Source of the DNA: JAMXLO01 sp041487355
GTDB taxonomy: Bacteria; Pseudomonadota; Alphaproteobacteria; Acetobacterales; Acetobacteraceae
Reading direction: 5' to 3'
Assembly: GCA_041487355.1 (NCBI GenBank)
Contig: JBGPND010000005.1
Span: forward strand, 1-64,000
DNA length: 64,000 nucleotides
How positions within the stretch are numbered: position 1 is the first letter of the stretch; every line of letters begins with the position of its first letter. The translations under genes and the position numbers were made by a program. The notes under the pieces were generated by a model that saw only the letters and a program-made list of their open reading frames with translations, did not search any database and had not been told where the DNA came from. This document shows, one piece after another, positions 19,469-27,749 of this stretch.

Positions 19469-21574
19469 TCAGGTTCCTTCGCGCCGCCAGGCGAGGATCA
19501 ACAGTCCGAGCATCAGCGGCAGCGCGATCCAGGCTGGCAGCAGGGCCAGCGCGGCGATGCCGGTGACCAGGTGGTCGTGCCGGCGCTCCAGGCCGATCCA
19601 CGAGCTGCCGGCCGCCGGCCGGTCGGGCTCGGTGCGGTGCAGGTCGGGTACGTCGGGTGGCGCGCCGTCCGTGCCGGTGCCGATGAAATGCACCCCGCCG
19701 CCCGAGGCGCGGACCAGCTTGCGCAGCAGTGTCGCGGTGGCGCGCAGGTCCGCCAGTTCCGGCGGATTGGCGGCGCCCGCCGCGGCGTAGGCGGTGCGGG
19801 CGCCGTCGCCCGTCTGCCACACGCCCGGCGTGGCGGCGGGCAAGCTGGCAGTCGCCTTGCCCAGCCTGGTCTCGGTCAGGTTCAGCGTCTGGGTCTTGCC
19901 GTCGGGATCGGTGACCGTCACCTGCCCGGGCGGCGCGGGGTCGGTGGAACGGCGCTCGATGGTCAGGCGGCCCTCGGCAACCCGCGCGGTCAGCGCATTC
20001 TCCTCCAGTTCCGGCTCCTGCATCAGCCAATGCGCGACGCGGCGCAGCAGCTCGGCTTGCGGACCGCCGCCCTGATGACCACGCGACCACAGCCAGATCT
20101 GGTCCGAGAGCAACAGGGCGACGCGGCCCTTGCCGATGCGGTCCAGCAGCAACAACGGCTGGCCCCCGCTGGTGCCCAGCAACGCCTCGCCATGCACGTC
20201 CGCCGGCTGGATGCGCCGATACCAGGAACCCCAGTCGGACCGCCCGTCCGGGCTGCCGGGCAGGTTCGCCCCGGCGAGCCCCTCGGTGACCGGATGGCGC
20301 TGGCCGAGATCGGTCACGCGCGGGCGGAACTGCCCTTCCACCACGGCACCGATGGAAGCCGGAATGCCGGGCAGCACCTGGCCGATCGGGGTCGCCGCCA
20401 GGCTTGCGGCGCCGGAGAACTCCGGTCCGACGCTCAGCAGAAGGGCGCCGCCCTCCCGCACATGCTCGGCGACGTTGGCGATGTAGGGCAGTGGCAGCAG
20501 GCCGCGGTTCTGGAAGCGGTCCAGGATGATCAGGTCGAATTCGTGGATCTTGTCCAGGAACAGCTCGCGCACCGGGAATGCGATCAGCGCCAGCTCGTTC
20601 AGCGGCGTCAGGTCGTCCTTCTCCGGCGGGCGCAGGATGGTGAAATGCACGAGGTCGACCGAGGGATCCGCCTTCAGCAGCCGGCGCCAGGTCCGCTCGC
20701 CGGGGTGCGGCTCGCCTGAGATCAACAGCACGCGCAGCCGGTCGCGCACGCCGTTGATCTCGATGACCGCCCGGTTGTTGATCGTCGAGACCTCGCCCGG
20801 CAGCGTATTGGCGGACAGTTCCACCACGGTGGGACCGGCGCGGCTGATCGGCAGCTCGATCCTCTGCTCCGCCCCGATCGGGACGTTCTCCACCCGCGGC
20901 GGCTCGCCGTCGCGGCGTATCGTCAAGTTGGCGGTGGCGGCTCCGCGCGGCGCTCCGAGATCCTCGATCGCCACGCGCAGAGTGACGATCTTGCCGACGA
21001 TGCCGTAGCTCGGTGCCTCGATCACCCGGAGGCGGCGATCGATCTCCTCGCCTTTGGCGGGGATCAGCACATTGAGCGGCGCGCCGCCGGGTGGCGTATC
21101 CGGAATGTCGTGCACCTGCCCGTCGGTGACGGCGATCGTGCCGGCCAGGCGTGAACGCGGGATGTCGGCGAGCGCCCGCTCGATTGCCGCGAACAGACGG
21201 GTGCCGGAATCGCCGCTCTCCGGCACGGTGACGGTGCGAAGCTCCAGGTCGGGCAGCTTGCTCGCCTGCTGGCTAATCGCGGCACGCGCCGCTTCGGCTA
21301 GTCGCGCCCGTTCGCCGACCTGCATCGAAGCCGAATGGTCGACCACGAGCAGGCCGATATCGGCGAGATTCTCCCGCGTCTCCTGCACCAGCCGCGGGCC
21401 CGCGAGCCACAGCAGCAGCACGGCAAAGGCGGCAAGGCGCCAGACCGTGCCGCGTGCCCGCCGCACAGCGGCGATTGCCACGACCAGGAGGGCGAGCGCC
21501 CCCAGGCTGGCGATCAGCCAGAGCGGCAGCAGCGGTTCGAAGCGCAGTGCGGCGATGACTTCTTCGGGGCGCAT
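19469..21574 (-). CDS. VWA-like membrane protein of the MoxR operon (GATase-fold type)
   Basis: A 701-residue protein with two N-terminal membrane helices (about 16-37 and 44-60), a VWA-type domain with MIDAS DHSAS at residues 79-83, a beta-sandwich region, and a central class I glutamine-amidotransferase-like fold (LLISGEPHPGERTWRRLL; EFDLIILDRFQNRG). A C-terminal helix precedes the end. This is the usual partner of MoxR, DUF58 and BatA-DUF4159 proteins in alphaproteobacteria, thought to form an envelope-associated chaperone or stress complex. Here it is separated from the rest of the operon by about 1.3 kb carrying the TIR cassette. ATG at 21574. Confidence 0.85.
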   Translation of the reverse strand: MRPEEVIAALRFEPLLPLWLIASLGALALLVVAIAAVRRARGTVWRLAAFAVLLLWLAGPRLVQETRENLADIGLLVVDHSASMQVGERARLAEAARAAISQQASKLPDLELRTVTVPESGDSGTRLFAAIERALADIPRSRLAGTIAVTDGQVHDIPDTPPGGAPLNVLIPAKGEEIDRRLRVIEAPSYGIVGKIVTLRVAIEDLGAPRGAATANLTIRRDGEPPRVENVPIGAEQRIELPISRAGPTVVELSANTLPGEVSTINNRAVIEINGVRDRLRVLLISGEPHPGERTWRRLLKADPSVDLVHFTILRPPEKDDLTPLNELALIAFPVRELFLDKIHEFDLIILDRFQNRGLLPLPYIANVAEHVREGGALLLSVGPEFSGAASLAATPIGQVLPGIPASIGAVVEGQFRPRVTDLGQRHPVTEGLAGANLPGSPDGRSDWGSWYRRIQPADVHGEALLGTSGGQPLLLLDRIGKGRVALLLSDQIWLWSRGHQGGGPQAELLRRVAHWLMQEPELEENALTARVAEGRLTIERRSTDPAPPGQVTVTDPDGKTQTLNLTETRLGKATASLPAATPGVWQTGDGARTAYAAAGAANPPELADLRATATLLRKLVRASGGGVHFIGTGTDGAPPDVPDLHRTEPDRPAAGSSWIGLERRHDHLVTGIAALALLPAWIALPLMLGLLILAWRREGT

Positions 21575-21589
21575 CTAAGTTGCCACGCT

Positions 21590-21645
21590 CCCCCTCCCCT
21601 TGCGGGCTTGGGCCGCGAAGCGGACCAAGGATGCGGGGAGGGGGC
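21590..21645. repeat. Palindromic repeat at the TIR cassette edge
   Basis: CCCCCTCCCCTTGC at the left and GCGGGGAGGGGG at the right form an inverted repeat, with TTGG...CCAA inside. It lies exactly in the gap between the stop of the TIR-XRE frame and the start of the VWA protein gene. Confidence 0.65.
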
Positions 21646-21657
21646 GTGAACGCTGGC

Positions 21658-21996
21658 TCATGCTGCGCCGCTCACCACGCGCAGGCGGGCGCGTGATTCT
21701 CCGGCCGGGCGAGGCCGCACGACGATCTCCACGTCGCGGTCCAACGCGGTCAACAGATGCAGCAGGCGTTCGGTGGGGAAGCGGATGAAGCGCCCGGCGA
21801 TCAGTTGTTCGGCTTCGGCCTCCTCGAGGCCGAGCAGCCGCGCGGCGCCGGCGGGCTTGAGATGGCGGTCGCGAAGCTCGGCGTGGATGAGGTGGGTCAG
21901 CTCCGCGCGGACGAGCAATTCGTCAGCGTCCGTCAGGCCGAGGTCTGCGACGACGTTGCCGCCGTGTTCGATGATCTGCTCCTCTGGTTCGTTCAT
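21658..21996 (-). other. Possible internal start: stand-alone XRE antitoxin
   Basis: Within the TIR frame the ATG at 21996-21994 is preceded by AGGAG ten bases upstream. From it a 112-residue XRE protein of normal antitoxin length would be made. The toxin gene that normally precedes this antitoxin type (RelE/HigB-like) is absent. Both long and short products could be produced. Confidence 0.45.
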
Positions 21997-22347
21997 GTGG
22001 CTGCAGCTCCTGCCATGTTGCGCCTCGATGGCCGCGATTGCCCGGGAAACTGCTATGATTCGACTCGCGAAGGCTGGTGGATTGGCCATGATTGGCAGGA
22101 TCACCTTCCCGTAAGCACGGGCAATGGACAGCTCGGTGCGCATCCACGGCGATCCGACCTGGCTGCCGGGTTTCACGGTGACAAAAATCTCGCAGCGTCG
22201 AATTGCCTGATCCAACTGGCCGAGTATGTCCGCATCAGGCTGCAGGTTACGATGGTCGATCCAGACATCGAACCCAGCCAGACGAAGCAGTACGTCAACC
22301 TCGTGGGCGATCGCCTGATCCCGCCACGTGTAACTCAGGAAAATCAC
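21658..22347 (-). CDS. TIR-domain protein read in frame into an XRE antitoxin-like domain
   Basis: A 229-residue frame. Residues 1-90 are a bacterial TIR domain: IFLSYTWRD (strand A), DVWIDHRNLQPDADI (BB loop), CEIFVTV, and SPWMRTELSIA with the putative catalytic Glu72, then GKVILPI. Such TIR domains hydrolyse or cyclise NAD+ in phage defence. The usual last strand and helix are hard to see. From Met118 the frame encodes an XRE/HigA-like antitoxin domain (DADELLVRAELTHLI, AARLLGLEEAEAEQLIAGR, LDRDVEIVVRPRP). A good AGGAG precedes Met118. The ATG at 22347 overlaps the stop of the membrane partner gene. Fusion or in-frame remnant are both possible. Confidence 0.8.
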   Translation of the reverse strand: MIFLSYTWRDQAIAHEVDVLLRLAGFDVWIDHRNLQPDADILGQLDQAIRRCEIFVTVKPGSQVGSPWMRTELSIARAYGKVILPIMANPPAFASRIIAVSRAIAAIEAQHGRSCSHMNEPEEQIIEHGGNVVADLGLTDADELLVRAELTHLIHAELRDRHLKPAGAARLLGLEEAEAEQLIAGRFIRFPTERLLHLLTALDRDVEIVVRPRPAGESRARLRVVSGAA

Positions 22348-22915
22348 GGCTGGCGCTCCGTCGGGCGGAGATGCCGCCCCTGGCTGTCCTCATCTTCTTC
22401 GATCCGCACACCCGGCACGAACGCCACAGCCTCAGCGACACTCACCGATCCATCTGGGTTCAGAATCTCGCTAGACACTTGCACTACACATCCCGTCCCG
22501 ACATCCATGGCCTTCGTACTCTTTTGCCACCATGTCCCTGCCGCCTTGAACAGAAGACGGAATTGGTCTGGGTTGCCGACAACCGTGATATCCCCCGGCA
22601 CGTCGGCGGCACGCGTGGTCGCTCTGGAGAACTTGGCCTGGGCAAGGGCGTCAACGTATCGTCCCACATCCGTATCGCCATACTCTCCCGGCGAGTAAAA
22701 TACCCACGGCCGACTCCAGAGGATCAGGAAGAAGGCAGCCGCCACACCCAACGGGAACCCAAGCACAAAACGGTGAGCGCAATCTGCACACCACCAGCGG
22801 TCTGAGTGACGGCCACCCCCAGAACCGTCTCCGTCAAGGTCAGAAACAACGACACGATCCATAGTGGGGTCAACGGTCGCCCCATCGCGGGTCGCATTCT
22901 GCCCAGCTGAGACAT
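22344..22915 (-). pseudogene. 2TM protein coupled to the TIR gene, apparent frameshift
   Basis: From the ATG at 22915 one frame encodes LTPLWIVSLFLTLTETVLGVAVTQ and GGVQIALTV, ideal membrane segments; after the T4 run (A4 on the plus strand, 22767-22770) the natural continuation FVLGFPLGVAAAFFLILWSRP lies in a different frame and runs on to a soluble domain (YVDALAQAKFSRAT, DITVVGNPDQFRLLFKA, CVVQVSSEI). Restoring one T gives about 190 residues: two or three membrane helices then a cytoplasmic or periplasmic domain. The stop overlaps the TIR start (ATGA), showing that the second frame is real. An alternative is a 172-residue product from 22862 with a poor N-terminus. Family not recognised. 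Confidence 0.65.
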
Positions 22916-22962
22916 CAGAACAGCTCGCTTCCAGGTCTCAATTCGGTCAAGGGAACATCCTC

Positions 22963-23002
22963 TAAAACTGACCGGCGACTCGTAAAACTGACCGGCGACT
23001 CG
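22963..23002. repeat. 20-bp exact tandem duplication
   Basis: TAAAACTGACCGGCGACTCG occurs twice head to tail (22963-22982 and 22983-23002), between the BatA-DUF4159 gene and the 2TM-TIR cassette. Confidence 0.9.
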
Positions 23003-23029
23003 ACGTCAGCGCATATTGAAACGCCCGGC

Positions 23030-25714
23030 CTACTGCCCCAGCCTTTGCAGGATCGCCGGCACGTGCACCTGGTCGCCTTTGTAGTTGCCGGTCAGCGCGT
23101 ACATCACAAGGTTCACGCCGAACCGGTAGGCCAGCGTGCGCTGCCGCGAACCGCCGGGAATCACGGCGTAGGGATTGCGGCCGCTGTCATCCACCGCCCA
23201 GGCGGAGGCCCAGTCATTGCCCCCGATGATCACCGGGCTGACGCTGTCGTTCGCCCGGTCCTGGTCGCGTTGCACCCACACCGGCTCGCCGGTGTAGCGA
23301 CCGGGGAAGTCCTGCAGCAGATAGAAGGAGCGCGCCAGCACATGCTCGGTGGTCAGCGGCACCAGCGGCGGGATGACCAGCCCCTGCGCGACCCGCTGCA
23401 AGGCTGATTCGGCGCCTGGAGCGAAGCCGGCCCCCGAGCCGGAATCGCGGGTATCCAGCAGGATGATGCCGCCGCGGCTCGTGTAGTCGTTCAACGCCGC
23501 CGCCTGGACGGGGCTGAGCGGCTGCGCGTCGGCGCTGATCGGCCAGTAGAGCAGCGGATAGAAGCTGAGATCGGTCCTGCCCGGGTCGACTGCGTCGGGT
23601 TCCACGAGCACCGCCGCGGTGCGCCGGTTGACGTATTCCGACAGCCCCTCCAGCCCCGCCCGCGAAACGCCGTCCAACTGGGCGTCGCCGGTCACGACAT
23701 AGCCGAGCCTGGTGGCGAGAGCCGGATTGGGATTGCTCTCCAGCGCCTGCGCAGCCGGTGCCGCAAGCAGTGCGAGAACTATCGCGGCCGCGATCCGGTT
23801 CGGCCGCAGCAGGCCGCGCAGGCCGAGTGCGATGAGCAGGTCGAATGCCAGCAGCACGATCGCGCCGGCGAGCAGCCAGGGTCCCAGCGCCCGTTCGGGC
23901 GCCGTCGACCCGAGGTCCTCCACCCGGGCGCCCGGGATCGCCGGGGCCGCTTCCGGTGCCGGCAGGTTGGCGCCGAGGTTGAGCGCCCGCCTGCCGTTCT
24001 CCGGGCCATACAGCCCCGGCGGGTGGCGCGGCGAGGCGACGGTGCGGGCGATCTCGTTTGCCGGCAAGCCCGTGGCGGCCTGCGGCGGCGTGGACAGCAG
24101 CCCGTAGCCGTCCAGCGTTTCGGCCGGCGCCAGGACCGCATTGTCGGGTGTCGCCGCCACGCCGGCCGACAAGGCAACCAGCCGCCGCAGCATATCGATG
24201 AACAGGCCGGACAGCGACAGGTTGGACCAGTCGGCGTTCGCCGTGACATGGAACAGCACGATCCGTCCGGCACCTCGGTTCGCTTGCGTCACCAGCGGCG
24301 TGCCGTCCGCGAGCGCGGCCCAGGTGTGGCCGGCGAGGTCGGCCGAGGGTTCGGCCAGCACCTGACGGTTCACCTTCACCTCGTCCGGAACGGGCAGGCC
24401 GGCGAATGGCGAGCTGGCGGAGAACTGCGCCACGCCGGCGGGTTCCGCCCAGGACAGTGCGCCGCCAAGCTGGCGATCGCCGCCGAGCAGCTTCACCGGC
24501 ATGAGCTGGTCGGTTTCGCCGAGCGGTTGTTCGGCGGTGCGCGGGCCGGCGAAGCGGATCAACAGGCCGCCCTGTTCCACCCAACGGGTCAGCGCGTCGC
24601 GCTCGGGTCCTGCCGGAAGTGGCTTGTCGGCGAGGATCAGCACGGAGACTTCGCGTTGCAGCAGTATTGCCAGATCGGCTTCGCGAACCTCGGTGAACGG
24701 CGTCAAGGCGCGGCGCAGGTAATAGAGCGGTCCCGCGAACGGTGTATCGGCGGTGGTGATATCGCCCGCCACCATGCCGACCGGGCGGCGGCGCCAGCGT
24801 TCGTCGAGCAACACGATCGACGCGGCCGAGGGCGGGCCTTCGAGCACCAGCCGATTCAGCCGATTGCGCAATTCGGGCGGCAGCACGATCGTCGCCGTGC
24901 CAGTCGCGGCCCCGGCCGGAAGATCAACGCTTGCGCGTGCCAGGGTTCGCCCGTCGCCGCTTTGCGCCAGCACCGCGGCGTGGCTGGGCAGCGGTTGCGG
25001 CGCCTGTGCGATGCGGGCGACCAGGCGGTCGGCCTCGTTCTGCGGTGGCAGCAGGAGCCGGGCAGGGGCGGCCTGCCAGCGCAGCTCGGTCACCGGCCCG
25101 GCATCGCCGAGTGCCTCGGCGAAGCGCGCGAAATCGCCGCCATCGGTGAGTCCATCGCCGATATAGGCCACGGTGCCGCCGGATCGGTGCCAAGCGTGCA
25201 GCGCGGCGGTGGCGGCGGCGCGGTCGGGTGGCCAGGGCTCCGGATGCAGCGCCGCCAGCCTGGCGCGCAGGTCGGCGACGGGCATCGGCGCGGTCGCCTG
25301 GGGCGCCGCTCCCGACTCGTCGGACGCGGTGGCCAGCAACGCCGCCTGCCGCCCGGCGCGTTCCACGCGATCCAGCATCGTGTTGGCGGCCTGCATGCGG
25401 CGCGGCCAATCGCTCGCCGCAGCCCAGCCATTGTCGATCACCAGCAGCACCGGCCCCGAACCGGGCAGCATCGAGCCCGCATCCAACACCGGCCGCGCCA
25501 AGGCGAGGATCACCAGCATCGCGGCGATCATTCGAAGCGCCAGCAGCCACCACGGCGTGCGCGCCGGCGTCTCCTCGCGCGCGTGGAGCCCCATCAGCAG
25601 GCGGATCGCCGGGAAGGTTTCGCTGCGCGGCGCCGGGGGCGTGACGCGCAGCAGCCACCACAGCAACGGCAAGGCTGGCAAGGCGAGCAGCACCCAGGGG
25701 GCGGCGAAGATCAT
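23030..25714 (-). CDS. BatA-type N-terminal plus DUF4159 membrane protein
   Basis: An 894-residue protein: N-terminal BatA-like two-helix module (FAAPWVLLALPALPLLWWLL and MIAAMLVILALARPVLD), a degenerate VWA region (LLVIDNGWAAAS lacks a full MIDAS), a large beta-rich middle, two more helices around 640-700 (LLAGAIVLLAFDLLIALGL; IAAAIVLALLAAPAAQA), and a C-terminal DUF4159 domain (YPLLYWPISADAQPLSP, GGIILLDTRDS, RFGVNLVMYALTGNYK). It belongs with MoxR and DUF58 as a membrane-anchored complex. The start overlaps the DUF58 stop by four bases. Confidence 0.88.
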   Translation of the reverse strand: MIFAAPWVLLALPALPLLWWLLRVTPPAPRSETFPAIRLLMGLHAREETPARTPWWLLALRMIAAMLVILALARPVLDAGSMLPGSGPVLLVIDNGWAAASDWPRRMQAANTMLDRVERAGRQAALLATASDESGAAPQATAPMPVADLRARLAALHPEPWPPDRAAATAALHAWHRSGGTVAYIGDGLTDGGDFARFAEALGDAGPVTELRWQAAPARLLLPPQNEADRLVARIAQAPQPLPSHAAVLAQSGDGRTLARASVDLPAGAATGTATIVLPPELRNRLNRLVLEGPPSAASIVLLDERWRRRPVGMVAGDITTADTPFAGPLYYLRRALTPFTEVREADLAILLQREVSVLILADKPLPAGPERDALTRWVEQGGLLIRFAGPRTAEQPLGETDQLMPVKLLGGDRQLGGALSWAEPAGVAQFSASSPFAGLPVPDEVKVNRQVLAEPSADLAGHTWAALADGTPLVTQANRGAGRIVLFHVTANADWSNLSLSGLFIDMLRRLVALSAGVAATPDNAVLAPAETLDGYGLLSTPPQAATGLPANEIARTVASPRHPPGLYGPENGRRALNLGANLPAPEAAPAIPGARVEDLGSTAPERALGPWLLAGAIVLLAFDLLIALGLRGLLRPNRIAAAIVLALLAAPAAQALESNPNPALATRLGYVVTGDAQLDGVSRAGLEGLSEYVNRRTAAVLVEPDAVDPGRTDLSFYPLLYWPISADAQPLSPVQAAALNDYTSRGGIILLDTRDSGSGAGFAPGAESALQRVAQGLVIPPLVPLTTEHVLARSFYLLQDFPGRYTGEPVWVQRDQDRANDSVSPVIIGGNDWASAWAVDDSGRNPYAVIPGGSRQRTLAYRFGVNLVMYALTGNYKGDQVHVPAILQRLGQ

Positions 25715-26607
25715 CGTGCCGTCAACGCAATATAGAGGCCAAGCAGGGCGGCCTCGGGCGGATGGTCGGTGCGGTGTATGGCAAACCCGAAGCCGGCGGC
25801 CGCGCAGATCGCCGCAAGCCCGTCCTGCTGCGCCTTCAGCCGCCGGGCATACTCTTCGCGCACGCCCTCCACGCGCGGGATCAGCGTGTCCGCCTCGCGC
25901 TCCAGGCCGCGGAAACGAATGCGCCCGCTATAGGGAAGATCGGTCTCCGCCGGGTCCAGCACCTGCAGCAGATAGCCGCTGACCGGGATGGCGGCCAGCC
26001 GGCCGATCGTCGCCTGGATCTCCTCCAGCGGAGACAGGAAGTCGCCAAACAGCACCACACGCGCATGCCGCGGCAGAGATGCGCGCGGCGGCAGGCCCGC
26101 ATCGTCGTCCGGCGAACCGGCCAGCACCGCGGCCAGCCGGTCAAGCCCGGCACGGCCGGAAATCGGCCGTGCGTCCGGCGCGATCATCGCCACCCGCTCG
26201 CCGCCGCGCAGCAGCAGCGAAGCGAGAGCCAGCAGCAGCAATCCCGCCCGCTCGCGCTTCTCCACCGGCGCGCCGCGCGAGCGCCAGCGCATGGACGAGG
26301 ACGTATCGCGCCACAGGCAGACGGTCTGCGCCGCCTCCCACTCGGTCTCGCGGATGAACCAGCCGTCGGGCACCGGGCGGCCGGATTTCGCCGACTGCCG
26401 CCAGTCGATGCGCGCGATCGGATCACCCGGCACGAAGCGGCGGAACTGCCAGAAACTGTCGCCCTGGCCGACCCGCCGCCTGCCATGCACACCCTGCGCG
26501 ACCGTCGCAGCCACGCGTTCGGCGGCAACCAGCAGTGGCGGCAGGAGCGCGCCAAGCGCCTCCGCCCGCCGTGCGTCCGCCGCGGCCTGGATGGTGGCGC
26601 TAGGCAA
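25711..26607 (-). CDS. DUF58 protein of the MoxR operon
   Basis: A 298-residue DUF58 protein with the diagnostic FVPGDPIARIDWRQSAKSG at residues 58-76 and a VWA-like fold afterwards (VCLWRDTSSSMRW with D-S-S-S in the MIDAS position; ARVVLFGDFLSPLEEI). DUF58 proteins are typical MoxR partners. The start is probably TTG at 26607, overlapping the MoxR stop by 8 bases; no better start precedes the conserved part. The stop overlaps the BatA-DUF4159 start. Confidence 0.9.
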   Translation of the reverse strand: MPSATIQAAADARRAEALGALLPPLLVAAERVAATVAQGVHGRRRVGQGDSFWQFRRFVPGDPIARIDWRQSAKSGRPVPDGWFIRETEWEAAQTVCLWRDTSSSMRWRSRGAPVEKRERAGLLLLALASLLLRGGERVAMIAPDARPISGRAGLDRLAAVLAGSPDDDAGLPPRASLPRHARVVLFGDFLSPLEEIQATIGRLAAIPVSGYLLQVLDPAETDLPYSGRIRFRGLEREADTLIPRVEGVREEYARRLKAQQDGLAAICAAAGFGFAIHRTDHPPEAALLGLYIALTAR

Positions 26608-27631
26608 AGCGCTCCACCAGGCGATCGATCACGTCGGATAGCGCCACGCCGTCGGCGCGGGCCGAAAAGTTCAGCGCCATGCGGTGGCGCAGCACCGGGC
26701 GGGTAAGCGCCACCACGTCGTCGATGCTCGGCGCCAGCCTTCCGCCGAGCAGCGCTCGCGCTCGCGACGCCAGCATCAGTGCCTGCGCGGCACGCGGACC
26801 AGGTCCCCAGGCGACGTGGCGGCGCACCGTTTCGTCGTCCGACGTCTCGGGGCGGCCACCGCGCACCAGCGCAAGGATCGCTTCGACCACCTTCTCGCCC
26901 ACCGGCACCCGGCGGATCAGGGCCTGCGCCGTCCGCAGTTCGTCCGCGGTCATCGCCTGCTCTGGCGGCGCCTCCGACGCCCCGGTGGTGGCCAGCAGCA
27001 TGGTCCGTTCGGCGTCCAGCGCCGGGTAGCCCACGTCGATCTCCAGCAGGAAGCGGTCGAGTTGGGCTTCCGGCAATGGATATGTGCCCTCCTGCTCGAT
27101 CGGGTTCTGCGTCGCCAGCACATGGAACGGCCGCGGCAGCAAGTGCTCCACGCCCGCCACGGCCACCCGCTGCTCCTGCATCGCCTGGAGCAGGGCCGAC
27201 TGCGTGCGTGGGCTGGCGCGGTTGATCTCGTCGGCCATCAGCAGTTGGCAGAACACCGGACCAGGCACGAAGCGGAAGCTGCGGCGGCCCTCGGCTTCGT
27301 CCAGCACTTCGCTGCCGATGATGTCGGCCGGCATCAGATCGGGGGTGAACTGCACCCGTTTGGTCGCCAGCCCCAGCACGACGCCCAGCGTCTCCACCAG
27401 GCGGCTCTTGCCGAGGCCGGGGACACCGACCAGCAGCGCATGTCCGCCGGAGAGCAGGGTGATCAGCGTCTGATCCACCACCTCATCCTGGCCGAAGATG
27501 ACGCGCTCGATCGCCGCGCGCACCTTGCCGATGCGCGCACCCAGCGCTTCCACCTCGGAAAGGATCGTGCTGGCGTCCACCGAGCCCGCATTGACCGCAC
27601 CTTGTTGCGCGGCAGCCATACTCACCGACAT
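26600..27631 (-). CDS. MoxR-family AAA+ ATPase
   Basis: MoxR ATPases are chaperones acting with VWA partners. Counted from the ATG at 27670, Walker A is GVPGLGKS (82-89), Walker B LLMADEIN (143-150), and a sensor region follows (FHVLATQNPIEQEGTYPLPEAQLDRF). I place the start at the ATG ending at 27631 because AGGTGG lies eight bases upstream; the ATG at 27670, 13 codons earlier, has no visible ribosome-binding site. It is first gene of the minus-strand operon MoxR-DUF58-BatA/DUF4159-(2TM-TIR insert)-VWA protein and is divergent from DUF1285. Confidence 0.95.
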   Translation of the reverse strand: MSVSMAAAQQGAVNAGSVDASTILSEVEALGARIGKVRAAIERVIFGQDEVVDQTLITLLSGGHALLVGVPGLGKSRLVETLGVVLGLATKRVQFTPDLMPADIIGSEVLDEAEGRRSFRFVPGPVFCQLLMADEINRASPRTQSALLQAMQEQRVAVAGVEHLLPRPFHVLATQNPIEQEGTYPLPEAQLDRFLLEIDVGYPALDAERTMLLATTGASEAPPEQAMTADELRTAQALIRRVPVGEKVVEAILALVRGGRPETSDDETVRRHVAWGPGPRAAQALMLASRARALLGGRLAPSIDDVVALTRPVLRHRMALNFSARADGVALSDVIDRLVERFA

Positions 27632-27749
27632 ACGGGCGTCCACCTCTGAGAATTCTAACCAAGCCGTCATATAGGCACTTTCGCCGGTGGGGGGATGCTA
27701 CCTATATCGCGAGCGGGGAGGGAAGATCGCCAGGGATGGAGACGGAGAC

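Noticed and set aside
21757..22698. 313-residue plus-strand frame over the TIR cassette
   Set aside because: Antisense to the TIR gene, which shows family motifs on the minus strand.
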